A stretch of DNA of 64,000 bases, from assembly GCA_963736455.1 (NCBI GenBank), contig CAVTON010000001.1, forward strand, positions 2,604,001-2,668,000, in the 5' to 3' direction. Under the pieces are notes generated by a model that had not been told where the DNA came from, made no database searches, and worked only from the letters and a program-made list of their open reading frames with translations. This DNA comes from DAHUXD01 sp963736455 (GTDB taxonomy: Bacteria; Acidobacteriota; Thermoanaerobaculia; UBA5066; Gp7-AA6). A program made the position numbers and the translations under genes. Below, one piece after another: positions 44,041 through 52,408 of the stretch; position 1 is the stretch's first letter, and every line of letters starts with the position of its first letter.

Positions 44041-44772
44041 TCAGGGATGGTGCGGAAGCGAGTGGTCCACGATCGAAACGGTCTCTTCATGGTTGCGGCG
44101 CCGCAGCAGGAGCGCGATCCCCACGATTCCGAGAATGAGGCCGCCGATCAGAAGCACCGTGGACGCCCGAATGGGGGTTTCGGACGAGGCATAGGCCGAA
44201 GCCGGCTGGACCGGCCGCTCGGCCATCGAAACGCCGGGTACGTCGGATGCGGACGACGCCGACGCCGCGCCGGCCGCGGGTGGAGTCGGCAGTTGCTCCG
44301 GTTGCGCGGCCGCCGTCGCAGCGGAGACCGGCGCCGCGGCCTGGGCGGCGGGGCTTTCCGGCTGAGACTCGGGCGATTTCGGTGCGAGCGCCGGCTTGTG
44401 CGCGGCTCTCCTCTCGGTCCGCTTCGAGCGTGATCTCGTCGAGGCCGCCGAAGGCGGAGCCGCTTCCGGGGCGCTGGCTGCGGTGGATGCCGCCGCGGGG
44501 GGCGCCGGCGCGACCGCAGGCACGTCCGGAGCGGGCGAGGCATCGGGCGCCGCCGCCGGCGCGGGCTCGGTCGAAGTCGAAACCACCGGGAGAGCCGGGA
44601 CCGGCGTCGCCTGGAGCGGCGGCACGTCGCCCGTTGCCGCCGCGGAGCTCGCGGCCGGAGAAGCCGTCGGCGCCGGCGAGGACTGGCTGGTCGCATCCTG
44701 CGCCCGGACTGCAACGCTCACGCCCAGACCGAGGGCGGCGAAAAGAATCAAGGCTCGACGATCCGATTTCAC
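44041..44772 (-). CDS. exported Ala/Pro/Ser-rich protein with C-terminal membrane anchor
   Basis: 243 residues from a GTG at 44772 with AAGGAGG seven bases upstream. Signal peptide: RRALILFAALGLGVSVAVRA. The rest to about residue 205 is low complexity (Ala, Pro, Ser, Glu) with one basic cluster (RSRSKRTERRAAHKP). A single hydrophobic helix near the end (ASTVLLIGGLILGIVGIALLL) is followed by RRRNHEETV. The layout is like a surface-anchored spacer protein, but there is no LPxTG-type box before the helix. No catalytic function is seen. A near-perfect sigma-54 promoter lies 90 bases upstream and a perfect inverted repeat (44823-44840) lies in the predicted 5' leader. Confidence 0.75.
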   Translation of the reverse strand: MKSDRRALILFAALGLGVSVAVRAQDATSQSSPAPTASPAASSAAATGDVPPLQATPVPALPVVSTSTEPAPAAAPDASPAPDVPAVAPAPPAAASTAASAPEAAPPSAASTRSRSKRTERRAAHKPALAPKSPESQPESPAAQAAAPVSAATAAAQPEQLPTPPAAGAASASSASDVPGVSMAERPVQPASAYASSETPIRASTVLLIGGLILGIVGIALLLRRRNHEETVSIVDHSLPHHP

Positions 44773-44822
44773 TTTGGCCTCCTTGCATCCGCGGCGCGGA
44801 GCCGCGATTCGGATTCTCGGGA

Positions 44823-44840
44823 CGGGGTTCTCGAACCCCG
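44823..44840. promoter_or_regulatory. inverted repeat in the 5' leader of the 44772 gene
   Basis: CGGGGTTC-TC-GAACCCCG, a perfect 8-base inverted repeat between the predicted sigma-54 transcription start (about 44852) and the GTG start. It could be an mRNA hairpin or a protein-binding site. Confidence 0.5.
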
Positions 44841-44862
44841 CCGCGAGTCGAAAAGATGAAGG

Positions 44863-44878
44863 AGCAGGTTTCGTGCCA
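44863..44878 (-). promoter_or_regulatory. sigma-54 promoter for the 44772 gene
   Basis: Minus strand TGGCACGAAACCTGCT: TGGCACG at -24 is perfect; the -12 element has CTGC for TTGC. Spacing GG-N10-GC is correct. Confidence 0.7.
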
Positions 44879-44890
44879 TCCAAACGGCGG

Positions 44891-45112
44891 CTACTTTTTC
44901 TTTTTCGTCGAGCCGCCTTTCTTCTTCGGAACCTTCGCGCCGGACTTCCGAGCCTCGGACAGCCCGATCGCGATGGCCTGTTTGCGGCTGGTGACCTTCT
45001 TGCCGGAGCGCCCGGACTTCAGCGTTCCGTGCTTGCGCTCGTGCATCGCGCGCTCGACCTTCGACTGAGCCTTCTTTCCATACTTGCGGGAACCGGACTT
45101 TTTTCGAGCCAT
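44891..45112 (-). CDS. DUF6496 small basic protein
   Basis: 73 residues, about one third Lys or Arg. The conserved core is VERAMHERKHGTLKSG and KKVTSRKQAIAIGLSEARKSG, the DUF6496 signature (MHExKHGxLKSG and SRKQAIAIxLSEA). A Lys-only tail follows. The family is small, abundant in stress-related clusters and of unknown function; nucleic-acid binding is a guess from the charge. The ATG at 45112 follows GGAGG. A sigma-54-like promoter lies 23 bases upstream. Confidence 0.85.
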   Translation of the reverse strand: MARKKSGSRKYGKKAQSKVERAMHERKHGTLKSGRSGKKVTSRKQAIAIGLSEARKSGAKVPKKKGGSTKKKK

Positions 45113-45134
45113 CAGTACCTCCGGCGTCGGCCGT

Positions 45135-45150
45135 TGCAAGTCGCGTTCCG
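45135..45150 (-). promoter_or_regulatory. sigma-54 promoter candidate for the DUF6496 gene
   Basis: Minus strand CGGAACGCGACTTGCA: TTGCA at -12, GG-N10-GC spacing, two mismatches in the -24 box. Confidence 0.55.
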
Positions 45151-45205
45151 CGCCGGGCGATCCGCGCGGGAACACATTGCGGCGCCGGGCGGTTAGGATT
45201 GGCCC

Positions 45206-48200
45206 ATGTCCGGGCTCGATGCCTTTCACCCGACCGTACGCGAATGGTTCCGAACGAGGCTCGGAGAGCCGACCGCGCCGCAGACGCAGGGCTGGCCCTC
45301 GATCCAGGAGGGCCTCCACACCCTGATCGCCGCGCCGACCGGATCCGGCAAGACGCTCGCGGCGTTTCTCGCGGGCCTCGACTCCCTGATCCGTCTCGGA
45401 GATGCGCTGCCGGATGAGACCCGCCTCCTCTACGTCTCGCCGCTGCGGGCGCTCTCGAACGACGTTCAGAAGAACCTTCAGTCGCCGCTCGAGGAGATTC
45501 GGGCCCTCGACCCGGCGGTTCCCGGGGTGCGCGTCCTGGTGCGGACGGGCGATACGACTTCGGCCGAACGCGCCGCCATGGTTCGCAAGCCGCCGCACAT
45601 CCTGGTCACGACGCCCGAATCGCTCTACATCCTCCTCGCCAGCGACCGGGGCCGGGCGATGCTCGCCACCGTCCGGTCGGTGATCGTGGACGAGATCCAT
45701 GCCCTCGTGCGGGACAAGCGCGGCAGTCATCTCGCGCTCTCGCTCGAGCGTCTCGAAGCGCTCACGGGCCGGCCTCTTCAGCGCATCGGTCTGTCGGCCA
45801 CGCAGAAGCCGCTCGAGGAGGTGTCGCGCTTCCTCGTCGGCCCGGGCCGTTCGTGTTCGCTCGTCGACGCGGGGACCTTTCGAGAGCTCGATCTCGGCAT
45901 CGAGGTGCCCCCGTCGCCCCTGTCCGCGGTCTGTTCTCACGAGCAATGGGAGGAGATCTACACCCGGATGGCGGAGCTCGTGCGGGAACACCGCACGACC
46001 CTCGTTTTCGTGAACACACGCAAGATGGCCGAGCGCATCGCCGGCCAGTTGACGCGCCTGCTCGGCGAGGACGCCGTGACCAGTCACCACGGAAGCCTCT
46101 CGAAGGCGCGCCGGCTCGACGCCGAACAGCGCCTGAAGGCGGGAAAGCTGAGGGCTCTCGTCGCCACCGCGTCGCTCGAGCTCGGCATCGACATCGGCGA
46201 CGTGGATCTCGTCATCCAGGTCGGTGCGACGCGCTCGATCGCGACCTTCCTGCAGCGCGTCGGCCGGGCGGGCCACAGCCTGGGCCGCGTGCCGCGCGGA
46301 CGCGTGTTTCCCCTGACGCTCGACGAGCTCGCCGAGAGCGCGGCGCTGGTGCGTTCGGTGCGGGAGGGAACGCTCGATCGGACGCCGTCGCCGCCCCGGC
46401 CGCTCGACATCCTGGCGCAGCAGATCGTCGCCGCCTGCGCGGTCGAGGCCTGGACCGAGGACGGCCTCTTTGACCTCGTCCGCCGCGCATGGCCCTACCG
46501 CGATCTCGCGCGGGCCGACTTCGATTCCGTGGTCGCGCTGCACACGAAGGGGCGCCGGGCGTTGCTCCATCGCGACGGCGTGCAGAGCCGCCTGATGGGG
46601 ACACGGCGCGCGCGCCTGACGGCGCTGATGTCGGGCGGGGCGATTCCCGATACCGCCGACTACCAGGTCCGTCTCGAACCCGAGGGAACGCTCGTTGGCA
46701 CCGTCAACGAAGACTGGGCGGTCGAGTCGAACGGGGGAGACATCTTCCAGCTCGGCAATGCGTCGTGGCGCGTGCTCCGTGTCGAGCCCGGAGTCGTCCG
46801 CGTCGCCGATGCGAAGGGCGCGCCGCCTTCTCTGCCCTTCTGGCTCGGCGAAGCGCCCGGCCGCACGCGCGAGCTCTCGGCGGAGATCGGACGGCTGCGC
46901 GAAGAATGCGCCTCTCGCGACGAGGAGGCGCCGGCTTTCCTGATGGAGCAGAGCGGCGGCGCGCTTCCCGAGGGGGGCGCCCGGCAGATGGCGGAGTACA
47001 CGGCGGCCGGCCGGCAGGTCCTCGGGGCGGTCCCCACGCCGCGGCGCGTGATCCTCGAGCGCTTCTTCGACGAGAGCGGAGGGATGCAGCTCGTCGTGCA
47101 TGCGCCGTTCGGATCCCGCATCAACCGGGCCTGGGGGCTCGCGCTGCGCAAGCGATTCTGCGTGGGCTTCGGATTCGAGCTGCAGGCGGCGGCCAACGAA
47201 GAGGCGATCGTGCTGTCGTTGGGTCCGCAGCACAGCTTCGAGCTCTCGGAGGTCTTCGACTTCCTGCACCCGAACTCGGCGCGTGAGGTGCTGACGCAGG
47301 CTCTCCTCGGCTCGCCGCTCTTCGAGACGCGCTGGCGCTGGAACGCGCAGCGCTCGCTCCTGCTCGAGCGGACCCGCGGCGGAAAGAAAGTGCCGGCGCC
47401 GCTTTTGCGGATGCGGGCGACGGATCTGCTCGTCGAGGCATTCCCCGAGATGGTCGCCTGCCCCGAGACTCTGCCCGGTGGACCCATCGAGGTGCCGATG
47501 GAGCATCCGATCGTGCGGCAGACGATCGAGGATTGCCTGACCGAGGCCATGGACGTCGAGGGATTCCTCGAGGTCCTCCGCGGCCTCGCCGACGGTTCGA
47601 TCGAGCGGCGCGCCGTGGACACGTCCGAGCCCTCGGCCTTCGCCCGAGGGATCCTGAGCTCCCAGCCATACACCTTTCTCGACGACGCGCCCCTCGAGGA
47701 AAGGCGCACCCAGGCGGTCCTGTCGCGGCGGATTCTCGACACGCGCACCGCCGACGAGATCGGCATCCTCGACGCCGAGGCCATCGCGCGCGTCCGGGGC
47801 GAGGCATGGCCCCAGCCGGAGACCGTCGAAGAGGTTCACGAGGCGTTGCTGTGGATGGGATACGTCACGGTCGAGGAGGGTCTCGCCTGGACGGAATGGC
47901 TCTCCGAGCTCGAAGCCCGGGGGCGCGTCGTCCGCGAAGACGGCCGGTGGTATGCGGCGGAGGCGACGAGAGACCCGAAGGCGGTCCTGCGTGGACGTCT
48001 CGAGGCGCTCGGTCCGATCGAGAGCGACGATCCCCTGCTCGCGGAGCTCGAAGCGTCGGGAGTCGTGCTGCGCACCCGAATCGGCGGCCGTCAGGCCTGG
48101 TGCGACCGCCGGCTGCTCGCACGCATCCATCGCTACACGGTCGAACGCCTTCGTCGGGAGATCGAGCCCGTGACGGCCGCGCAGTTCCTGCGCTTTCTCG

Positions 48201-49111
48201 CGTGCTGGCAGCATGCCGATCCCGAGCACCGGCTCGAGGGGCCCCGCGGCGTGGCGACGGTGCTCGGACAGCTCGCGGGCTTCGAGGCGCCCGCGGCGGC
48301 ATGGGAGGGGAGCATCCTTCCCGCGCGCATCCGCGGCTACAAGCGGGAGTGGACGGATCTTCTGGTGTCCTCGGGCGAGATGGTCTGGGGACGCCTGTGG
48401 GGCGACGGCGCGGCCGCGATTCGGAGAGCCCCGATCGCCTTCGCGCCGCGCGAGGATCTCGATGCATGGATGGCGCTGGCGGCCTCGATGCCGGCGGGGG
48501 ATCCGCCGACGGGAGTCGCACGGGAGGTGCTCGATGCGCTGTCGCGCCGCGGAGCGATGTTTCTCCAGGAGCTTTCGCGCGAGACTCGCCAGCCTCCGGC
48601 CTTCGTCGAAGAGGGGCTGAAGGACCTCATCGCGCGCGGGCGCGTGACGTGCGATTCCTATGGCGGGCTCCGCTGGTTCCTCATCCCGTCCTGGAGGCGC
48701 AAGGCCGGGAGCCTCGCCTCCGGGCGCTGGAGTCTGCTCGAGCGGCGCGCCGCCGAGGTCTCGCCGGACTTCGTGGCGCGGCGCATGCTGTCGCGCACGG
48801 GCGTCGTCTTTCGGAAGACGCTCGCCCGCGAGCGCATTCCCGTGCCCTGGCGCGACGTGGCGCGGGTGCTCCGGGGGATGGAAGCGCGGGGCGAGGTGCG
48901 GGGAGGCCGTTTCGTCGCCGCCTTCGACGGCGAACAGTATGCGCTGCCCGAAGCCGTGACGCTGCTGCGGGCGGTGCGCCGGCGATCGGCCTCGGACGCG
49001 GATCCGGCTCCGGTCAGCGTCTCGGCGGCGGACCCGCTCAACTTCCGGGGAATCCTGACGCCCGATGAGCGCGTGTCGCCGTCGGCCCGGGAGATCGTCC
49101 AGGTCGCCTGA
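45206..49111 (+). CDS. lhr: Lhr-type DEAD/DEAH-box helicase
   Basis: 1,301 residues. Walker A APTGSGKTLAAFL, motif Ia SPLRALSNDVQ, motif II VDEIHALV, motif III GLSAT, then the helicase C-terminal domain with TLVFVNTRKMAERIAGQL, VTSHHGSLSKARR, VATASLELGIDIG and the QxxGRxxR-type motif QRVGRAGHSLGRVPRG. A long C-terminal part (about 450-1300) holds winged-helix and DUF1998-like domains, as in Lhr from actinobacteria and proteobacteria. It is a 3'-5' DNA/RNA helicase implicated in repair. The start ATG at 45206 gives an N-terminus (MSGLDAFHPTVREWF) that fits the family. It ends just before a small exported-protein gene. Confidence 0.93.
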   Translation: MSGLDAFHPTVREWFRTRLGEPTAPQTQGWPSIQEGLHTLIAAPTGSGKTLAAFLAGLDSLIRLGDALPDETRLLYVSPLRALSNDVQKNLQSPLEEIRALDPAVPGVRVLVRTGDTTSAERAAMVRKPPHILVTTPESLYILLASDRGRAMLATVRSVIVDEIHALVRDKRGSHLALSLERLEALTGRPLQRIGLSATQKPLEEVSRFLVGPGRSCSLVDAGTFRELDLGIEVPPSPLSAVCSHEQWEEIYTRMAELVREHRTTLVFVNTRKMAERIAGQLTRLLGEDAVTSHHGSLSKARRLDAEQRLKAGKLRALVATASLELGIDIGDVDLVIQVGATRSIATFLQRVGRAGHSLGRVPRGRVFPLTLDELAESAALVRSVREGTLDRTPSPPRPLDILAQQIVAACAVEAWTEDGLFDLVRRAWPYRDLARADFDSVVALHTKGRRALLHRDGVQSRLMGTRRARLTALMSGGAIPDTADYQVRLEPEGTLVGTVNEDWAVESNGGDIFQLGNASWRVLRVEPGVVRVADAKGAPPSLPFWLGEAPGRTRELSAEIGRLREECASRDEEAPAFLMEQSGGALPEGGARQMAEYTAAGRQVLGAVPTPRRVILERFFDESGGMQLVVHAPFGSRINRAWGLALRKRFCVGFGFELQAAANEEAIVLSLGPQHSFELSEVFDFLHPNSAREVLTQALLGSPLFETRWRWNAQRSLLLERTRGGKKVPAPLLRMRATDLLVEAFPEMVACPETLPGGPIEVPMEHPIVRQTIEDCLTEAMDVEGFLEVLRGLADGSIERRAVDTSEPSAFARGILSSQPYTFLDDAPLEERRTQAVLSRRILDTRTADEIGILDAEAIARVRGEAWPQPETVEEVHEALLWMGYVTVEEGLAWTEWLSELEARGRVVREDGRWYAAEATRDPKAVLRGRLEALGPIESDDPLLAELEASGVVLRTRIGGRQAWCDRRLLARIHRYTVERLRREIEPVTAAQFLRFLACWQHADPEHRLEGPRGVATVLGQLAGFEAPAAAWEGSILPARIRGYKREWTDLLVSSGEMVWGRLWGDGAAAIRRAPIAFAPREDLDAWMALAASMPAGDPPTGVAREVLDALSRRGAMFLQELSRETRQPPAFVEEGLKDLIARGRVTCDSYGGLRWFLIPSWRRKAGSLASGRWSLLERRAAEVSPDFVARRMLSRTGVVFRKTLARERIPVPWRDVARVLRGMEARGEVRGGRFVAAFDGEQYALPEAVTLLRAVRRRSASDADPAPVSVSAADPLNFRGILTPDERVSPSAREIVQVA

Positions 49112-49230
49112 TCCCGGGCGCGCCATCGCGGCACGGGTCGATGCTCCGCCTCTTCGTTCATCCGGTGTTCATCTCGGGCTCGCTAGCGTTCGAATCGGCG
49201 CGATGGTGCGCCGCATTCTCGGAGTACGCG

Positions 49231-49539
49231 ATGAAGAAGGCACTGGCTCTCGGTTTGGTTTTCGTGTTTTGCGCCGCAGTCGGGTTGGCGAACGGCAGCC
49301 ACCATTCCACGGAGGCGACGATTACGAAGGTGGACATGGCCTCGAAGTCGATGGACGTCAAGACCACCGACGGCAAGGACATGACCATCTACTGGGGCAA
49401 CTCGACGAAGCTTCAGGGCACGCCGAAGGAAGGCGAAACCGTCCACTTCAAGTCGATGGAAAAGGACGGCAAGTCGATGGCGAGCTGGATTCACGTCGGA
49501 AAGATGGAGGCCAAGGCCCCGTCGCAGCCGCAGAAGTAA
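49231..49539 (+). CDS. small exported protein
   Basis: 102 residues from the ATG at 49231 (MKKALALGLVFVFCAAVGLA), a clear signal peptide ending before NGSHH. The mature part is an OB-like beta-domain (ATITKVDMASKSMDVKTTDG, MTIYWGNSTKLQG, GETVHFKSMEKDGKSMASWI), as in small periplasmic copper- or cation-associated proteins with repeated Met residues; a metal role is suggested only by the HH and Met content. Longer in-frame starts upstream lack the signal peptide layout. A hairpin terminator follows. Confidence 0.75.
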   Translation: MKKALALGLVFVFCAAVGLANGSHHSTEATITKVDMASKSMDVKTTDGKDMTIYWGNSTKLQGTPKEGETVHFKSMEKDGKSMASWIHVGKMEAKAPSQPQK

Positions 49540-49560
49540 CGCTTCGGAGATTTCGAGGGG

Positions 49561-49592
49561 GGCGGGGCGCGTGCGCCTCGCCCTTCTTCTTT
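49561..49592 (+). terminator. Rho-independent-like terminator
   Basis: GGCGGGGCGC-GT-GCGCCTCGCC forms a stem of up to ten pairs with one GU pair, followed by CTTCTTCTTT. It lies 21 bases after the stop of the small exported protein. Confidence 0.75.
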
Positions 49593-49623
49593 AGAGGCAT
49601 CTTCCCCTGGCCCCGATCTCGCA

Positions 49624-50565
49624 ATGATCCCGTGCGTGGCGGCAGGAATTCGCGTCGGCACGAGCGGCTGGATCTATCCCCACTGGCGAGGACGGTTCTA
49701 TCCGGCGAAGCTTTCTTCGGCGCGCTGGCTCGAGTTCCTGGCGGCGCGCGTCTCGTCGGTCGAAGTCAACGGCACCTTCTATTCCCTCACGACGCCGCGA
49801 GCTTGCGACCGCTGGCGCTCGGACGTGCCGCCCGCGTTCGTCTTCGCGGTGAAGGGAAGCCGCTACATCACGCACATGAAGCAGCTGCACGATCCGCGGA
49901 CTGCGCTCGCCAACTTTTTCGCATCGGGCATTCTTCGCCTCGGCGCGCAGCTCGGCCCGATCCTCTGGCAGCTGCCTCCGGCGCTCCGATTTCGACCCGG
50001 GATCGCGAGAGACTTTTTCGCAGCCCTTCCGGGCGATGTTCGCGCCGCCGAGCGTCTCGCGAGGCGCCACGACGGCCGCGTGACCGGACGCGCGTGCCTC
50101 ACGGCGCCGGATGGCCGTGATCGGGAGATCTTCCATGCGCTCGAACCGCGCCATTCGACCTGGATGGGCGTGGAGGCCATGGAGTGCTTGCGCGAGCACG
50201 GCATCGCGATGGTCCGGGCGGACACGGCCGGCCGGCATCCGGCCGCTTGCGCGGGCGTTGAGACGACCCGGCTCGCCTACGTACGCCTCCACGGAGCGCG
50301 GCGGATCTACGAGGGCCGGTACACCGACGAAGAGCTGAAACTCTGGCGGGAGCGGGCCCGTGCATGGGCACGCCGGAGCACATCGGTGTTCATCTATTTC
50401 GATAACGACCGCGACGGAGCGGCCGCCGACGACGCCACGGCCCTGGACGCAATGATCCACCGACCACGCGCTCACGCCATGCGGCGACTAGCGGCGGTGC
50501 CGCCGTGTCCCGCCGCGCCGCGCGAGAAACCCTCCCACTTCGCATTCGGCCCCCGCCGGAGCTGA
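49624..50565 (+). CDS. DUF72 (YecE-like) protein
   Basis: 313 residues. It opens with RVGTSGWIYPHWRGRFYP and follows with SSVEVNGTFYSLTTPRA, PPAFVFAVKGSRYITHMKQL, GPILWQLPPALRF, and near the end YVRLHGARRIYEGRYTDEEL and VFIYFDNDRDGAAADDATAL, the conserved blocks of DUF72. The fold is a TIM-like barrel; activity is not known in general. The gene is transcribed alone and is followed by a convergent lipoprotein gene. Confidence 0.9.
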   Translation: MIPCVAAGIRVGTSGWIYPHWRGRFYPAKLSSARWLEFLAARVSSVEVNGTFYSLTTPRACDRWRSDVPPAFVFAVKGSRYITHMKQLHDPRTALANFFASGILRLGAQLGPILWQLPPALRFRPGIARDFFAALPGDVRAAERLARRHDGRVTGRACLTAPDGRDREIFHALEPRHSTWMGVEAMECLREHGIAMVRADTAGRHPAACAGVETTRLAYVRLHGARRIYEGRYTDEELKLWRERARAWARRSTSVFIYFDNDRDGAAADDATALDAMIHRPRAHAMRRLAAVPPCPAAPREKPSHFAFGPRRS

Positions 50566-50594
50566 GCTTGTCGGGCCGCGGGGCCGCTACGTCG

Positions 50595-50891
50595 CTACTT
50601 CGCTTCGTTCGCCGCGGGCATCGAGCACTGATACGCGACTCCGAGCGGCGGATCGGTGCTCTCGACGAGCAGGGTATTCGCGCCCTTCTCGTAGGTCAGA
50701 TCGAGAAGCGCCTTCTCGGGGTCGGCGTATCCGAGATCGGGCGGCACCTTCAGATCGTCGACCTTCTGACAGCTCTGGACGGCGCTCGGATCGTGCGTGA
50801 CGGCCACCGGGGCGAAACCTCGCGACGCGCAGCCGAGACCAAAGGCGATCAGGCCTCCCAGTCCGAGCGACCACCGAATTGCTTTCGACAT
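50595..50891 (-). CDS. small lipoprotein, DUF4156-like
   Basis: 98 residues. Lipobox in GLGCAS after a short signal (WSLGLGGLIAFGLGC). The mature part has paired cysteines (SCQKVDD and AYQCSMP) and the central ALLDLTYEKGANTLLVES segment, the pattern of DUF4156 lipoproteins (a GAN motif and final GxAYxC). Function unknown. A sigma-54 promoter with one mismatch lies 58 bases before the start. Confidence 0.75.
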   Translation of the reverse strand: MSKAIRWSLGLGGLIAFGLGCASRGFAPVAVTHDPSAVQSCQKVDDLKVPPDLGYADPEKALLDLTYEKGANTLLVESTDPPLGVAYQCSMPAANEAK

Positions 50892-50949
50892 CTCTTGCTC
50901 CTCTCAAGTCGGGCTCCGTCGAGGACCACCCGTCCGACGTTCGAGATCT

Positions 50950-50965
50950 GCAAGGCCCGTGCCTT
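50950..50965 (-). promoter_or_regulatory. sigma-54 promoter for the DUF4156-like lipoprotein gene
   Basis: Minus strand AGGCACGGGCCTTGCA: only the first base differs from TGGCACG-N4-TTGCW, with correct spacing. Confidence 0.75.
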
Positions 50966-51174
50966 CCGGTCGGGCGAAACGAAGGCGCAAACGGCCGCCG
51001 AAGCGAAGCCCCTCGGCTTGCGTCGGCGATGTGTAGCGCCCTCAGGAGCCGGCGTCGATCGAGCCCGACGGCTTCCGTAGAGGGTGGCCGCCCGACGAGG
51101 TGGAAGTCAGCGATTCATCCGGGACAGGCCGAGAAGGGATGGGAATCGACGGCCGTCGAATAGACTGCCCGCCC

Positions 51175-52395
51175 ATGCGCTCCACGGCCGCCCGGTTCCT
51201 TCTCCTCGCGCGATGGACCGGCGCCGCCTTGCTCGCGCTCGGACTCGCCGCCGCCCGGGCCGGCGCCGAGCCGCGCCTGGTGGCGGTCGGCGACGTTCAC
51301 GGAGACCTGACCGCCTTTCGCGCGATCCTCTCTCAGGCGGGCCTCATCCGGGAGGACGGTTCCTGGTCGGGCGGAGACGCCGTACTGGTCCAGCTCGGGG
51401 ACCTGATCGACCGGGGCCCGAGCCCCCGCGGAGTCCTCGACTTCGTGATGGCCCTCGAGAAGGATGCCGCGAAAAGCGGCGGGAGCGTCGTGGTCCTCCT
51501 CGGCAACCACGAGGTGATGAACATGACGGGCGATCTTCGCTACGTCCCGGCCGAGAGCTTTGCGGAGTTCGCGGACTCGGGCTCCGAGAAGCGGCGCGAA
51601 GAGGCGTGGACCGCCCTGCAGGCCTACGTGCTGCGCCGCGCGGGCGAGCTCGGCCGCCCCGGAGTCCGGGTCGGCCCCGATGAGAAGGACGCGTGGCTCG
51701 CCGCGCATCCTCCGGGCTATCTCGAGCGCCAGGAAGCGTTCGGTCCCGTCGGCGTCTACGGGCGCTGGCTCCGGGAGAAGTCCGCGATCCGGGTCATCGA
51801 GAAGACCGCCTTCGTCCACGCCGGCGTGTCGCCCGCCTATGCGAAGACGCCTCTGCCCGAGCTCGACCGCCTCGTGCGTTCGGATCTCGCCGCCTTCGAT
51901 GCCGAGCGCAAGGAATTCGTCCGGGAGGGACTGATTCTTCCGTTCTTCGACTTCGTCGAAACCACGCGGGCCGTCCGCGAACAGCTCGACGCGCTCGGCG
52001 GAAGCGGCAAGGAATCCGAGCGGCGCAAGTCCTACGAGAGGTTCCTCGACTTCGGCCGTTGGACCATGAACTCCGAGGACGGTCCGCTCTGGTTCCGGGG
52101 ATACGACCGCTGGACCGATGCCGAGGGCGCCCTGCAGGTTCCGCCGCTTCTCGCGGCGGACGGAGTCGAGCGCTTCGTGGTCGGCCACACCGTTCAGCGC
52201 GGCGGACAGGTTCGGGCGCGGTTCGAGAACCGGGTCTTCCTGATCGACACGGGGATGCTCGATTCGAAGTTCTTCCCCGGGGGCCGGGCGTCGGCGCTCG
52301 AGATCTCGGACGGCGGGATCGACGCCCTCTATCCGGGGGAGAAGCCGGAGGTGCTCCAGCCCGCGCCCGTGAGGAAAGCCGCCGCGCTGCGATGA
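51175..52395 (+). CDS. exported calcineurin-like metallophosphoesterase (Shewanella-like phosphatase type)
   Basis: 406 residues from the ATG at 51175. The N-terminus is a signal peptide (FLLLARWTGAALLALGLAAARAGA). The metallophosphatase motifs are GDVHGDLTAF (D, H), QLGDLIDRGPSPRGVLDF, LLGNHEVMNM, FVHAGVSPAYA and FVVGHTVQRGGQV, closing with LIDTGM. The layout matches the bacterial/plant Shewanella-like PPP phosphatases. It would remove phosphate from proteins or small molecules in the periplasm. It is followed 13 bases later by the HEAT-fused transporter on the same strand. Confidence 0.88.
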   Translation: MRSTAARFLLLARWTGAALLALGLAAARAGAEPRLVAVGDVHGDLTAFRAILSQAGLIREDGSWSGGDAVLVQLGDLIDRGPSPRGVLDFVMALEKDAAKSGGSVVVLLGNHEVMNMTGDLRYVPAESFAEFADSGSEKRREEAWTALQAYVLRRAGELGRPGVRVGPDEKDAWLAAHPPGYLERQEAFGPVGVYGRWLREKSAIRVIEKTAFVHAGVSPAYAKTPLPELDRLVRSDLAAFDAERKEFVREGLILPFFDFVETTRAVREQLDALGGSGKESERRKSYERFLDFGRWTMNSEDGPLWFRGYDRWTDAEGALQVPPLLAADGVERFVVGHTVQRGGQVRARFENRVFLIDTGMLDSKFFPGGRASALEISDGGIDALYPGEKPEVLQPAPVRKAAALR

Positions 52396-52408
52396 CAGAG
52401 AGCCGGAC

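Noticed and set aside
45113..49126. Open frame extending the DUF6496 gene through the Lhr region on the minus strand
   Set aside because: It is antisense to the helicase gene; the DUF6496 protein is complete from the ATG at 45112.
49123..49150. A possible sigma-54 promoter before the small exported protein at 49231
   Set aside because: CGGCACGGGTCGATGCT has 11 bases between GG and GC, one too many for sigma-54.
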